A stretch of DNA of 64,000 nucleotides from Rhodococcus globerulus NBRC 14531 (GCF_001894805.1 NZ_BCWX01000009.1:62001-126000), one strand, 5' to 3'; shown: positions 42,623-51,082, counted from the stretch's first letter. The notes: generated by a model not told the origin, from the sequence alone. Numbers and translations are program-made.

Positions 42623-43213
42623 ATGCACAGATTAGCTGACGCTCCGAGCGTCAAGAAGACCGAAATGCGAGGTCAGACGAACGTTCTCCACACTTCGTCA
42701 TCGGATCAACTCTTTCGGATCGCTGCACAGCACTCCCCTGTCCCGGGTGGAGGTCGTTGCGCGCGTTGCGGATTCGTCTACACCGACAAGCTGATCGACT
42801 GCCCCACATTGCGATGTGTCCGTAAAGAGTTCAATCGTCGAGACGAGTCATCGATCACGCCCCACCCGCGCCCCGCGTCCACTGCTGCCGACTCGCGGGT
42901 GGAGGCCCGCGAGCAGCGGCCGTGTCAGGCGAATCCTGCGCTGTGGGATATGGATCAAACCACTCATCGAGGCGCACTCGCCGCCATCGGCACCTGCAGC
43001 GCTTGCCCGCTACTGACGATGTGCCAGATCGCCGCAGCTCATGAGTTCGCGACCGGTCGCCCGCCTAGCTCGATGATCTGGGCAGCAATTCCCTACGACG
43101 AGGTCGGGACTGAAATCCGCCTCGATTTTCTCAAAGAGTTCATCGCTCGCCGCGACGGTCGCTCCAGCTCAGTCAAGCGGACCTCGTCTCAGCGGTCGGG
43201 TGCAGCAGCATGA
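42623..43213 (+). CDS. WhiB-like iron-sulfur protein with extra zinc ribbon, 196 aa
   Basis: Two cysteine clusters are seen. The first, C46/C49 and C60/C65 (GRCARCGFVYTDKLIDCPTL), looks like a zinc ribbon. The second, C101, C125, C128 and C134 (QANPALWD, GTCSACPLLTMCQIAA), has the WhiB spacing C-x23-C-x2-C-x5-C. The usual Gly-rich turn (GVWGG-like) is replaced by SSMIWAAIPYDEVG. WhiB proteins are actinobacterial Fe-S transcription regulators; plasmid and phage versions often control transfer or block host WhiB function. ATG 42623 is chosen because the upstream part of the open frame (from 42434) covers the leader hairpin and is Pro/Arg-rich. First gene of a six-gene coupled operon. Confidence 0.65.
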   Translation: MHRLADAPSVKKTEMRGQTNVLHTSSSDQLFRIAAQHSPVPGGGRCARCGFVYTDKLIDCPTLRCVRKEFNRRDESSITPHPRPASTAADSRVEAREQRPCQANPALWDMDQTTHRGALAAIGTCSACPLLTMCQIAAAHEFATGRPPSSMIWAAIPYDEVGTEIRLDFLKEFIARRDGRSSSVKRTSSQRSGAAA

Positions 43214-43605
43214 ACAAAGCGCCGACATTGGTCACCCCCACCTTCGACGCGGTATGGGGCGCGTACGGAACGCTTGCAGATTCCGCAGGTCACCTACCCG
43301 TAAGGGACCGCTATCACCGTCTGTGGGTACTCGTGGAAGTCGCCGGCCGCCTCCGCAGTCGACGCGCGTTCGTTCGCGACTCTCCACATGTCAACGACTC
43401 CCCCGACATCCACGGCCTGATCGATGTCGATTCCCGAGCCGTACTCAGTGCCCGCGATTTGATCGATGCACACGGGCCTTTGACGGTCGAGCCCACGCAT
43501 TCACCGGTTCCCAAGCCGTTGCACCTCGGATACAGCGATCTCCCCCGATGCGCGATGATCGCACCCCTGGTAGTCGCTGTACCCGGATCGGAGTCCTCGG
43601 TATGA
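43210..43605 (+). CDS. Hypothetical protein, 131 aa
   Basis: Unrecognised. Soluble, with an N-terminal helical part (MNKAPTLVTPTFDAVWGAYG) and HRLWVLVEVAGRLRSRRAFV. Its ATG overlaps the WhiB-like stop by four bases and its stop overlaps the next ATG, so translation is coupled on both sides. The longer frame in +1 register that starts at 43200 is an out-of-frame reading until 43602. Confidence 0.5.
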   Translation: MNKAPTLVTPTFDAVWGAYGTLADSAGHLPVRDRYHRLWVLVEVAGRLRSRRAFVRDSPHVNDSPDIHGLIDVDSRAVLSARDLIDAHGPLTVEPTHSPVPKPLHLGYSDLPRCAMIAPLVVAVPGSESSV

Positions 43606-44153
43606 GTACTGACCGACTGCTGTGCGACCTCAAGAACGGAAGACGTCCTCTCTCCGAGATCGTGTTCGGATTGAGCAGTGGAGAACTGATCTCCCCGGCC
43701 TGGACCGGTTTGGCGGCTGATCGGTGGCTGTGGCTAGCGGACCTCCTCACCCATCCGACGTGGGGGATGGCTGCGATCGTCGACGGTATCGACGACGTCT
43801 GTGCACCAGTCGCCAGGCTCTGCCGGCTGACAGCGAATGCAGTCCACCCCCTGAACCTGCGTGAACTGTGGTCCGCCGAGCAGTTACCTGCCGCAGAGCA
43901 GATAGCCGAACACACTCCAGGCACAACCGGACATTGGGAAGCACTCAGCGCTGCCATCGAACTCATCACCGACGGACTCGACCATTGCCAAGGGCTCGAC
44001 GTCTCCGGCAGTGAGGCCGTCGCATCCGCCTTCACCGCGATCATCAACGCCCAAGACTCCGATTCTGCCCGCGCAACCATCACCGCCGCTGTCGAGCACT
44101 GGGCACAGCCCACAATCACCGTCCAGACGAAACATCTAGGTGTTGCATCGTGA
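43602..44153 (+). CDS. Hypothetical protein, 183 aa
   Basis: MSTDRLLCDLKNGRRPLSEI, then WTGLAADRWLWLADLLTHPT and a helix-rich C-terminal half (ALSAAIELITDGLDHCQG); no membrane helix and no known domain. Coupled by ATGA to the gene before and by GTGA to the one after. Probably a cytosolic partner in whatever the operon does. Confidence 0.5.
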   Translation: MSTDRLLCDLKNGRRPLSEIVFGLSSGELISPAWTGLAADRWLWLADLLTHPTWGMAAIVDGIDDVCAPVARLCRLTANAVHPLNLRELWSAEQLPAAEQIAEHTPGTTGHWEALSAAIELITDGLDHCQGLDVSGSEAVASAFTAIINAQDSDSARATITAAVEHWAQPTITVQTKHLGVAS

Positions 44154-44473
44154 CAACTATCTACCGCTCCCGCGTCGTCGACTCCATGATCGCTACCGCT
44201 GCGAACTCACTGTTGAGGGAAAGCGGCATCAACTCCCCCACACCGCACGAAACCGTAGAAGTCCGGCGTCTCGCCGAGACCATCATTCGCGAGACCATCG
44301 ACATGCTCGCCGGCTCCCGCGACGGCCTCGCGTACAGCACCCTCACAGACGTCACCAACCTCGTCGCGAGCGATCCCGAAACAGCGTCAGTCGATCAGAT
44401 CAGAGAAGTCGCGATCGCACTGCGCGGACTCCTCGCTCTTCGCGAAGCTCTCGCGGAAGTTGGTCAACGATGA
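44150..44473 (+). CDS. Hypothetical protein, 107 aa
   Basis: Start GTG 44150 overlaps the previous stop (GTGA). The protein is helix-rich and acidic (RRLAETIIRETIDMLAGSRD; VAIALRGLLALREALAEVGQ) without a recognisable domain. It overlaps the next, very small gene by four bases. Confidence 0.5.
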   Translation: MTTIYRSRVVDSMIATAANSLLRESGINSPTPHETVEVRRLAETIIRETIDMLAGSRDGLAYSTLTDVTNLVASDPETASVDQIREVAIALRGLLALREALAEVGQR

Positions 44474-44553
44474 CGGCACTGATTCTCACTGTTGCCCTTG
44501 GGCTGGTAGGCGTTGTCGGAGCACTGTTTTCGCTGTCTGAGGCTCACTCATGA
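44470..44553 (+). CDS. 27-residue membrane peptide
   Basis: ATG 44470 overlaps the previous stop (ATGA), and its own TGA overlaps the next ATG in the same way. The product, MTALILTVALGLVGVVGALF plus SLSEAHS, is a single membrane helix with a short tail. The two ATGA junctions are the evidence that it is translated; on its own it would be too short to call. Confidence 0.5.
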   Translation: MTALILTVALGLVGVVGALFSLSEAHS

Positions 44554-44732
44554 CGATGCAGTACACCATCTCCGGAAAGGTGCTTGAGCTGCCCCGATGG
44601 CTGAATCCGGCTCCGCGTGGCTCCCCGAAAAAGGTGCTGGCGCGTGCTGTGATGTGGGGTGGCTATGTCCATCTACCGAAAGGCTTTTTCGCACCCACTG
44701 AGTACGCGCATGTGAACGACCTCGATATCTAA
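44550..44732 (+). CDS. Small basic protein, 60 aa
   Basis: Last gene of the coupled operon: MTMQYTISGKVLELPRWLNP, then KKVLARAVMWGGYVHLPKGF. No family recognised. A clear terminator follows 34 bases after the stop, closing the operon. Confidence 0.5.
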   Translation: MTMQYTISGKVLELPRWLNPAPRGSPKKVLARAVMWGGYVHLPKGFFAPTEYAHVNDLDI

Positions 44733-44766
44733 CTCCATAGCCGCAGTACAACCCCCAGATACGACG

Positions 44767-44786
44767 AAACCCCCTTGCGGGGGTTT
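44767..44786 (+). terminator. Terminator of the WhiB-like operon
   Basis: AAACCCCC (44767-44774), a four-base loop, then GGGGGTTT (44779-44786): a compact G/C stem flanked by A and T runs, so it can act on either strand. Confidence 0.7.
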
Positions 44787-44814
44787 GTGAAACAAAGTTC
44801 GTCGAGCTAAACGA

Positions 44815-44832
44815 GAGCCCCTGGCCGGGCTC
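44815..44832 (+). promoter_or_regulatory. Small hairpin before the replication initiator gene
   Basis: GAGCCC (44815-44820) pairs with GGGCTC (44827-44832). It lies 72 bases before GTG 44904 and could be part of a leader that sets Rep expression. Confidence 0.3.
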
Positions 44833-44903
44833 CGGTCGTAACTGGTGAAGAAGAAGTTTGCCGCTTCGACTTCGGTACTGCATATCCCCGAAGGGACAAA
44901 ACC

Positions 44904-46199
44904 GTGCAGGTCTTGTCTCAGGGTAGCTCACACCCTGAACCAGGCACAACAGTTAACAAAAACAGCGCTTTCGGCGCGTCGCATACCGACGCTGCCGCCA
45001 CGAGTGCTGCCGGACCCACGACAGAAGACGCCGACGAATGGGCCACAGCAGTACGTGAGGCCACCGAAAACGTCGCCCGCATCGAAGCGCTGAACGCCGA
45101 AAGCGGGCAGCGAGGAAACTCCTGGGCTCTGCCAGTAACCACTGGCCGCCGCGCACGAACCCCCGTCTGGTCCGGTCGCGCCCAATGGCAGCACCAAGTC
45201 CGAACCCTGCTCAACTCCCCCACCGGCACGGAAATCTGCAAGAAAAACACCATCAGCACTGAAGCAGCATTCGCTGTCGCCGTCACCCACGCCTGCTTCG
45301 CTGAGGGAAAGACCGGGCGCGGCGTCACCGCATCACGCGAGAGGATCGCCAACCGCGCCGGCGTCAGCGTCTCCGTCGTCAAACGAGCCCGACGAGTCCT
45401 GGGCGCCCTCGGCATGGCCGTCGAGCAAGAACGAGGCCGCTACCTCACGAAACTCGAATCGATGGCCGCCGAAGCACACCATGGGCACAGGCAGTTCAGG
45501 GCAGCCTCTGTCTGGGCCCTGATCTCACCCCGCGCTGCGGTCCAGGCGCTCGCACCCCCAATGAAGAAGGCCACCCGCGCCACCCGCGCCACCCGCGCAG
45601 CCCTCCGCAGTGCCGCGTACCGCGTCCGAACAGCTTCGCGAACTTCTCCACACCCGAGTGGCCGTGGCCCCCTATCCCCCTCCGGGGGATTTGTTCTTCA
45701 ATCTCTTGTTTTCAAGTTCTCACCAACGCACGCGCACACGCGAGCGGGCAGACCGAAGAACACACGAAAATCCACGCCGCGCCCAATCGAGCTGCAACGC
45801 ACCACCGCCCACCTGATCGCCCACATCCCGGCGCTTAAAACAACCAAACATGTCGGCCACATCTGCGATGTTCTGGCCAACACCGACATTGACACCGCCC
45901 GATGGACCGGCCGCGACATCGCCCGCGAACTCACCACAGACACCCAATCTCGGGGCTGGGTCTGGCCCGCGCAGCTCACACGACCGACTGCGTTCCTGCG
46001 CTGGCGACTGGCACAGATCGACTGGTCACAACCTTCCCCCGCCGAACGTGCCCGTGAACACGACCGAACTCGTCTAGCCGAACAAACAGCACGTCGACGC
46101 GAAGCCCGTGAGCGGGATTCACACGTCGCCCACGCTCACACGCGCGCCGAGATCATGCAACACCTGAGGGAACAACTCTCGACGAGAACGCCCGCATGA
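44904..46199 (+). CDS. rep: Probable plasmid replication initiator with HTH, 431 aa
   Basis: The middle carries a winged-HTH-like segment, GVTASRERIANRAGVSVSVV plus KRARRVLGALGMAVEQERGR (about 135-180), as in Rep proteins of actinobacterial plasmids. The C-terminal part (WTGRDIARELTTDTQSRGWV, then TAFLRWRLAQIDW, about 340-380) is also of a type seen in Rhodococcus and Gordonia replication proteins. A basic stretch with three ATR repeats (nine-base tandem repeats in the DNA near 45573-45600) lies between. GAAGGGA precedes GTG 44904 by seven bases. It stands alone between two terminators, as expected for a rep gene. A role as transcription regulator cannot be excluded. Confidence 0.55.
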   Translation: MQVLSQGSSHPEPGTTVNKNSAFGASHTDAAATSAAGPTTEDADEWATAVREATENVARIEALNAESGQRGNSWALPVTTGRRARTPVWSGRAQWQHQVRTLLNSPTGTEICKKNTISTEAAFAVAVTHACFAEGKTGRGVTASRERIANRAGVSVSVVKRARRVLGALGMAVEQERGRYLTKLESMAAEAHHGHRQFRAASVWALISPRAAVQALAPPMKKATRATRATRAALRSAAYRVRTASRTSPHPSGRGPLSPSGGFVLQSLVFKFSPTHAHTRAGRPKNTRKSTPRPIELQRTTAHLIAHIPALKTTKHVGHICDVLANTDIDTARWTGRDIARELTTDTQSRGWVWPAQLTRPTAFLRWRLAQIDWSQPSPAERAREHDRTRLAEQTARRREARERDSHVAHAHTRAEIMQHLREQLSTRTPA

Positions 46200-46213
46200 A
46201 CCCGAACAATCCA

Positions 46214-46453
46214 TCAGTCGGGGGCCGCAAGATCGTCGTCATCGGCAAAAATCAGCCTTCCGTCATCCAAGGCGATAGCCCACCGATGAACCGGAGCCCA
46301 ATCCCGACCCACCGACTCCGAATCGATCACCATGTCCGCGTAGTCCTCGATCACCACACCCGCATAGGCCACGCCGCCGCTGCCGGGACCAGACACAGTG
46401 ACCCGAGAGCCAACACCCGTCACGGCATTGGTTTCGCCGTTCTGTTCGTTCAT
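46214..46453 (-). CDS. Small acidic protein, second intact family member, 79 aa
   Basis: Begins MNEQNGETNAVTGVGSRVTV and carries VVIEDYADMVIDSESVGRDW plus APVHRWAIALDDGRLIFADD, clearly homologous to the protein at 13055. GGGAGAA lies seven bases before the ATG. It converges on the rep gene with 14 bases between the stops. Its two intact and two broken copies on one replicon suggest repeated capture of a cassette. Confidence 0.6.
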   Translation of the reverse strand: MNEQNGETNAVTGVGSRVTVSGPGSGGVAYAGVVIEDYADMVIDSESVGRDWAPVHRWAIALDDGRLIFADDDDLAAPD

Positions 46454-46737
46454 TCACGGATTCTCCCCCGACCACACCCATTCTCGCGCACCATCCCTTC
46501 ACACACTCGCGACGGAGGTACTGGTACTGAGGGGTGCACGTAACGAAGTGCGAAGGGCTCAACGCGCCACTGCCCCAGTGGTTACCCACGGTTACCCACC
46601 TCAACATTTCTGCAATAGCAAGCTCCCGGGACGCCTTCTGGACAGATACGCCGCACCTGCGGCGCTCGATCTTCGAAACCAAGCAGCACAGCGCTGCGCT
46701 GCATTCGGGACCGTGAACAGTGGGATAGGTTCCAGGG
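46454..46737. other. Intergenic region with tandem repeats, possible origin
   Basis: Contains GTTACCCAC twice in tandem (46581-46589 and 46591-46599, ten-base period) next to an AT-richer stretch near 46603-46620. Position just downstream of the rep gene makes it a candidate origin, but no longer iteron array is visible. Confidence 0.3.
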
Positions 46738-47859
46738 GTGAAACAGACCGGGACCGCTGTTGTCGACCACCATCAGTTCGTCGTCGGATCGCAGACAGCC
46801 GAGACGTACGAGCCGTCGGAAACTGGCAGTGTGATCGAGGTAGGCCCAAACTTTGTCACCATCATGACCGGGATCGCGCACGGCCCTGTCTCGTTGACCA
46901 TCGAGGTGTTAGACCACGAACCTGACGAGCTCGATCCTTCTTCCGCCGAGTGGGAGGTAGTGGAAAAAGCGACGATCAAAGTCAGCAAACCTGTCCGGGT
47001 CATCACCATGGATGGGGAGCTATTACCGGACTTCGCACGAGTGCCGATCACCAAGGGAATGAACACGTTCCGTGTGTCGGCGCAGGGCCGCGACCTCAAC
47101 TGGGACCTCACCGTGACCGAACCAACGGAATCATATTTGGTGCAGGTGTGGAAGGTGACCCAGCCCGCTGCCATGCGCAGACTTCACAAGACCGATACCG
47201 CTTGGAACGACGAGATCGTGACCCATGCGGTTCGGAACTTCTGGGATCCTGATCCGGCGGGAGATGCGACCCTCTACTTGAAGTACGGCTACGAGCAGAT
47301 GGCTACGTGGGCCAAGGAAGAAGCAATCCGATGGGGTGGACGCCCACCCACGGACACACTCCGAGGCCAGTACTACGCCCAGGAATTCGCAGGTCACGAC
47401 AGGATGCTCGTCGACGCCCTGGCCCGATGTCGAGCACCGAAACTGCGGCGAATCGCGGCATGGTCAGCGCGTCGCGCGTACACGATCGCCGGCATCGCCC
47501 AGATCGAATGGATCCGCGCCGGACTCGACGCATTGGACGCCGCCGCTCCGTTGCCGTACCCGTTCGACGATCACGCCGGTGCACATGTGTGGGAGGCCTT
47601 TCAGTCCGAGCCCCGGATCGAACTGTCGACCACAGATGACAACGGAGAGACAAAAGCGTCGGCTGCGCTTGTCGCCAGTCGCGCGTTGATCGACGCAAGC
47701 ATGGAGAAACCGCTCTCTGCTGTGTTCAACAGCCTGCGGACCGCTGCAATCACCGACGGATCCGACTATCTGCAACTCATTGCCGACCTCCGCCGCGAAT
47801 TCTTTCCGAAGTTGGCCCCAGCCGAGGAGTACGAACGCTGGATAGGTCACAGCGTGTAA
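46738..47859 (+). CDS. Conserved hypothetical protein, 373 aa
   Basis: Starts GTG 46738 after an AGGTTCCAGG-like weak site. The N-terminal 140 residues are beta-rich (VSLTIEVLDHEPDELD; PVRVITMDGELLPDFARVPI). The rest is helical, with a Trp-rich segment (AAWSARRAYTIAGIAQIEWI, then RAGLDALDAAAPLPYPFDD). No membrane helix, no recognised domain. Isolated, with a strong terminator after it. The N-terminal domain looks like a small sensor or binding domain; that is only an impression. Confidence 0.55.
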   Translation: MKQTGTAVVDHHQFVVGSQTAETYEPSETGSVIEVGPNFVTIMTGIAHGPVSLTIEVLDHEPDELDPSSAEWEVVEKATIKVSKPVRVITMDGELLPDFARVPITKGMNTFRVSAQGRDLNWDLTVTEPTESYLVQVWKVTQPAAMRRLHKTDTAWNDEIVTHAVRNFWDPDPAGDATLYLKYGYEQMATWAKEEAIRWGGRPPTDTLRGQYYAQEFAGHDRMLVDALARCRAPKLRRIAAWSARRAYTIAGIAQIEWIRAGLDALDAAAPLPYPFDDHAGAHVWEAFQSEPRIELSTTDDNGETKASAALVASRALIDASMEKPLSAVFNSLRTAAITDGSDYLQLIADLRREFFPKLAPAEEYERWIGHSV

Positions 47860-48059
47860 TCGCATACGCCAGTTTCAGAAGACAACGTATTTCACAGCTC
47901 CGCTGTAGAGGGATCGAGAGCCACACATCTGTCGGGAAGCACCGCGGGGCAGGCTGTGCAGCTTCCGATGAGTGGCCGGTCGGCATCGAGCGCTGGACCC
48001 GCTGGAGTGTCCCTCCGACAGGCGGTGCCGGCGTCAGAGTAGAGGCCCTACAAACAACA

Positions 48060-48098
48060 CCAACGCCGTCCCGGATCCGGGGCGGCGTTGGTTCTTTT
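48060..48098 (+). terminator. Strong terminator
   Basis: An imperfect stem of about 14 bp (CCAACGCCG...CGGCGTTGG outer arms, CCCGGATCCGGG core) followed by TTCTTTTC. It is placed to stop plus-strand transcription from the 46738 gene. Confidence 0.75.
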
Positions 48099-48142
48099 CA
48101 GGATACGGCCGAACATTGCCGGCCGAGCATTGAATTGAGAGG

Positions 48143-48310
48143 TCAGCTGGCGATGAGGCGCCGCTCACCACTGGTTTTGAGCTGAGCCAATTTCTTGATC
48201 TGAGGCTTCGACGCCCTCTTCAACTTCTTGTCGATGATCAACTTGGTCCGCGCTGCATTGATCTGCGCGTCAGTAACATGCGCCGCGCCCTGTGGTGTCG
48301 AGTCCGTCAT
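48143..48310 (-). CDS. Small basic protein, 55 aa
   Basis: ATG 48310 overlaps the stop of the upstream gene (ATGA), and CGGAGGA lies seven bases before it. The product (MTDSTPQGAAHVTDAQINAA, then RTKLIIDKKLKRASKPQIKK) is lysine-rich, without membrane helix. The strong ribosome binding site and coupling support it despite its size. Possibly nucleic-acid binding; unproven. Confidence 0.55.
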   Translation of the reverse strand: MTDSTPQGAAHVTDAQINAARTKLIIDKKLKRASKPQIKKLAQLKTSGERRLIAS

Positions 48311-48708
48311 GGCTGATCCTCCGAGTCTTCACTGTCAGTATCGCCCAATGCGAGCACTTCATCAAGAATGACGTCAGCGGCGGCCAGCTCATCTGGACCT
48401 GCAAGAGTGCTGGTCACCATCTTCCGCACCATGAGAACACCGATGTTGGCGCGGCGTTCGTTATTCTCGTCCAAGGCGAGCTCGGCGGCGTACTGAAACC
48501 GCCGCCACCACTCTTCACGTTTGGCCTGCAGCTCACGCTGATCGGTTGCGCCAGTGTTCGCTTTCCACACCAAGAATCCAGTGATCAGGGCAACAATCAA
48601 GGTCAGTGAACTCAGGATAATCTGGGCGACCGGCACGGCACCGAGTCTTCCACAACTGACCTGCTCGTCGATTCTTACCGCCACCGCTCCGGTATCAGTC
48701 GCCAACAC
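48307..48708 (-). CDS. Small single-TM protein, up to 133 aa
   Basis: Contains one membrane helix (VAQIILSSLTLIVALITGFL, then VWKA), followed by a coiled-coil-like cytosolic domain (REEWWRRFQYAAELALDENN) and a very acidic end (DTDSEDSEDQP). The start is either ATG 48708 or, better placed before the helix, GTG 48636. It forms a pair with the small basic protein downstream: an acidic tail and a basic partner could interact, which is inference. Confidence 0.55.
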   Translation of the reverse strand: MLATDTGAVAVRIDEQVSCGRLGAVPVAQIILSSLTLIVALITGFLVWKANTGATDQRELQAKREEWWRRFQYAAELALDENNERRANIGVLMVRKMVTSTLAGPDELAAADVILDEVLALGDTDSEDSEDQP

Positions 48709-48862
48709 TCCTCGGACGCCAGCCGTTCAAGCCGGCGATGAGCGGCGGGATCGAGCGCGAGATCGGCCGAAGTCTGTCCCTCCAACAGTCGCGGAGACGG
48801 GGATGTCCGTCCACCCTTCCTCGAATGGACACTCCCCGCCACACACCGGCCCCCACCAGCAA

Positions 48863-48878
48863 AGTTATCCACAGTGAC
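48863..48878 (+). promoter_or_regulatory. Transfer box (DnaA-box core), copy 3
   Basis: AGTTATCCACAGTGAC followed by TTTG differs from copies 1 and 2 by one base. It ends 72 bases before the ATG of the cutinase-like gene, linking that gene to the transfer blocks 19 kb away. Confidence 0.6.
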
Positions 48879-48950
48879 TTTGTCGTCCGTACCCCCTGTC
48901 GCCGACACTGAGCCGCAACATCATCCCGGCAGAAACGGACACCACCTCAC

Positions 48951-50951
48951 ATGTCCACCGCACCAACATCATTCGGTCGCCGACATACCAGAAAGACGGA
49001 TTCGAGCCGCCGCGCACTAGCGCTCGGACTCGCCATGTCCACGCTCAGTGCCGCCAGCTTAACTCTCGCAGCCCCCTCACTCGCAGCCGCGACACCGCCG
49101 GGATGCACCGACGTCCTTGCAGTGATGACCCCGGGGACGTGGGAAACCACGTCCGACGCTGATCCCGGCGTTCCCGTCGGAATGCTCGCAACAGTGGGAA
49201 ACACGCTGAAATCGAAGTACGGCGACACAGTCGATCTGTTCTACACCCCGTACGCTGCCTCGGCATTCGATCAAGGAAAAACCTACGGCGACAGCAAAAC
49301 AACGGCCATCGATGCAGTCAACAACAAGATAAGCACTGTCGCCGCGAAATGCCCCCAGACGGAATTCATCTTCGCCGGCTACTCCCAAGGCGCCGATGCC
49401 ACCGGAGACATCGCCTCCAACATCGGGAACGGCAAAGGCCCGATCAGCGCCGACAAGGTCCTCGCCGTCGGACTGCTCGCGGACCCCGGCCGAGGAACAG
49501 CCGGTGAATCCGTCGTCGGCCCATCCGCGGCCGGAACCGGGATCGCAGACCCCCGACCCCTCGGAATGGGCACGCTCAGAGGGCGGGTCGCGACGATCTG
49601 CGATCCGAAAGATCTTTACTGCTCGATCGACAAAGGCCGCAACAGTGTTCTCGGAGCGCTCGGAACCGTTCTGAGTCATTCGCCCGGCGCATCCACCGAC
49701 TCCGCAGTCGTCGGCGGCGGCTCTCGTCTGGCAACGGCGCTGACGTCCGATTTCTCCCATGCCGACCTGAGCGGTATCGGCGCCGACGTTGCAGACCTGA
49801 CAGCAGCGGTCAATCCTCCCGCAGGGCAAGCAATCAACGTCTCGAACATCGCCCACAGTGCAACGTCATTGCTGGGCACCTTGAGCCCGTTGGCGGAGCT
49901 TCTCACGTCCGGGGCGGCGAACCCGGCGGCGACCAGCGCCTTGTCCAGCGCCCCTGCAGGTACCGCGGAGAACGCTGCCAGCCGAATACTCGAAAGCACC
50001 CACGATTCGGATCTCCCCGGAGCGTTGTCAAACGTAAACAGGATCGCGGCCGCTGCAACGCAATTGATCGAGACAGGGAATTCATCCCTGTCCGGAAGTG
50101 GACCGGAAGCTGCCACGCTCGCCGCCACCGCCGCAACACTCGACAACCAAGTAGCGCCCTTGACCGCCACACCGCCAGAGATCCTCGGCCAGGCATCGCG
50201 CGTGCTCTCTGTTCTCAAGCCTCAGGTTGTGGTCGATCAAGTTCTCAACATCGTCACCGGCATCACCTCGATCAACTACCCCGCGATCCTCAATGATCTT
50301 GCGATGCTGCCGCAGAAAGTGGCCGCACTCGACGTCGCCGGAGCACATCAGATCGCCGGAGACCTCAACAACCAGTTCGCACCACTGGTGAAAATGGCCG
50401 CCGACGTCGACCTCGCATGGGTATCGCAGATCCTCTCCGCCCTCCCGGACCCGACCGGCACCGCGCACATCGCGGCCGTCGTCTGCAATCTCCTCTCCGG
50501 AGCCGACATCATCCGCATCGCTCACAACGTCGGGCAGATCCAAGAAATCGCCTGGTCGGTCCTCGAAGGAAACCCGGCCGCACTCGCCGGACTGCTGCCG
50601 ATCGGACTCGACCTCGCCTCTGCCGCAACAACAATGCTCACCGGCACAGCAACCAAGACCGAGACTTCCCTCTTGGGCGAAGAAGCCGCCCCATCAGTCT
50701 CGTCTACGCAGATCACGCGCCAAGCCCAAACCATGGACCTGCGCGGGCTGACCAGTTCCCTGACCGCGATGGCCGGAACACAGGACACGGAAGATTTAGC
50801 GGCACTCCTCGGCCAGGGACTCCAAGCGGCCTCGTTCGTCGCCTCCGGCGCACACACCAACTACACGCAACTCACCGTCGACAACTCCGGCCGCAACGCA
50901 CTCCAATGGCTCACCGATTGGTTCACCCTCCAAATCCGGCACACCACATAG
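48951..50951 (+). CDS. Secreted cutinase-family protein with long C-terminal region, 666 aa
   Basis: A basic start and hydrophobic signal end ASLTLAAPSLAAATP (about 36-50). The cutinase-type alpha/beta hydrolase domain (about 50-250) has the nucleophile elbow GYSQG (Ser near 145) and a C-terminal stretch with cysteines typical of the family (ATICDPKDLYCSIDKG), probably carrying the catalytic Asp and, after HSPGAST, a His candidate (LSHSPG). The last 400 residues are Ala/Leu-rich helical sequence of unknown fold. Mycobacterial cutinase-like proteins are esterases or lipases acting on envelope lipids. The transfer box upstream suggests a role in loosening the mycolate layer during conjugation. 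Confidence 0.78.
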   Translation: MSTAPTSFGRRHTRKTDSSRRALALGLAMSTLSAASLTLAAPSLAAATPPGCTDVLAVMTPGTWETTSDADPGVPVGMLATVGNTLKSKYGDTVDLFYTPYAASAFDQGKTYGDSKTTAIDAVNNKISTVAAKCPQTEFIFAGYSQGADATGDIASNIGNGKGPISADKVLAVGLLADPGRGTAGESVVGPSAAGTGIADPRPLGMGTLRGRVATICDPKDLYCSIDKGRNSVLGALGTVLSHSPGASTDSAVVGGGSRLATALTSDFSHADLSGIGADVADLTAAVNPPAGQAINVSNIAHSATSLLGTLSPLAELLTSGAANPAATSALSSAPAGTAENAASRILESTHDSDLPGALSNVNRIAAAATQLIETGNSSLSGSGPEAATLAATAATLDNQVAPLTATPPEILGQASRVLSVLKPQVVVDQVLNIVTGITSINYPAILNDLAMLPQKVAALDVAGAHQIAGDLNNQFAPLVKMAADVDLAWVSQILSALPDPTGTAHIAAVVCNLLSGADIIRIAHNVGQIQEIAWSVLEGNPAALAGLLPIGLDLASAATTMLTGTATKTETSLLGEEAAPSVSSTQITRQAQTMDLRGLTSSLTAMAGTQDTEDLAALLGQGLQAASFVASGAHTNYTQLTVDNSGRNALQWLTDWFTLQIRHTT

Positions 50952-51082
50952 CAATACGCCCAGGAACATCGATCCTCGAAGAACTGATGAGAACCAGCCC
51001 TCACCAATTACAGCCCTGTTTTTTCGGGGCTATCTCAGTTGCACCCTGACCGAACTGAATTCCCTACAGCAACGCGCGGGTT

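Noticed and set aside
43200..44153. 317-codon frame as one protein
   Set aside because: Two ATGA-coupled genes (43210-43605 and 43602-44153) explain the region; the first part of the long frame is an out-of-frame reading.
44470..46199. Origin of replication placed on the DnaA-box-like motifs
   Set aside because: The three TTATCCACA motifs are far from the rep gene and are spaced constantly from start codons, so a regulatory role fits better than a DnaA-box cluster.
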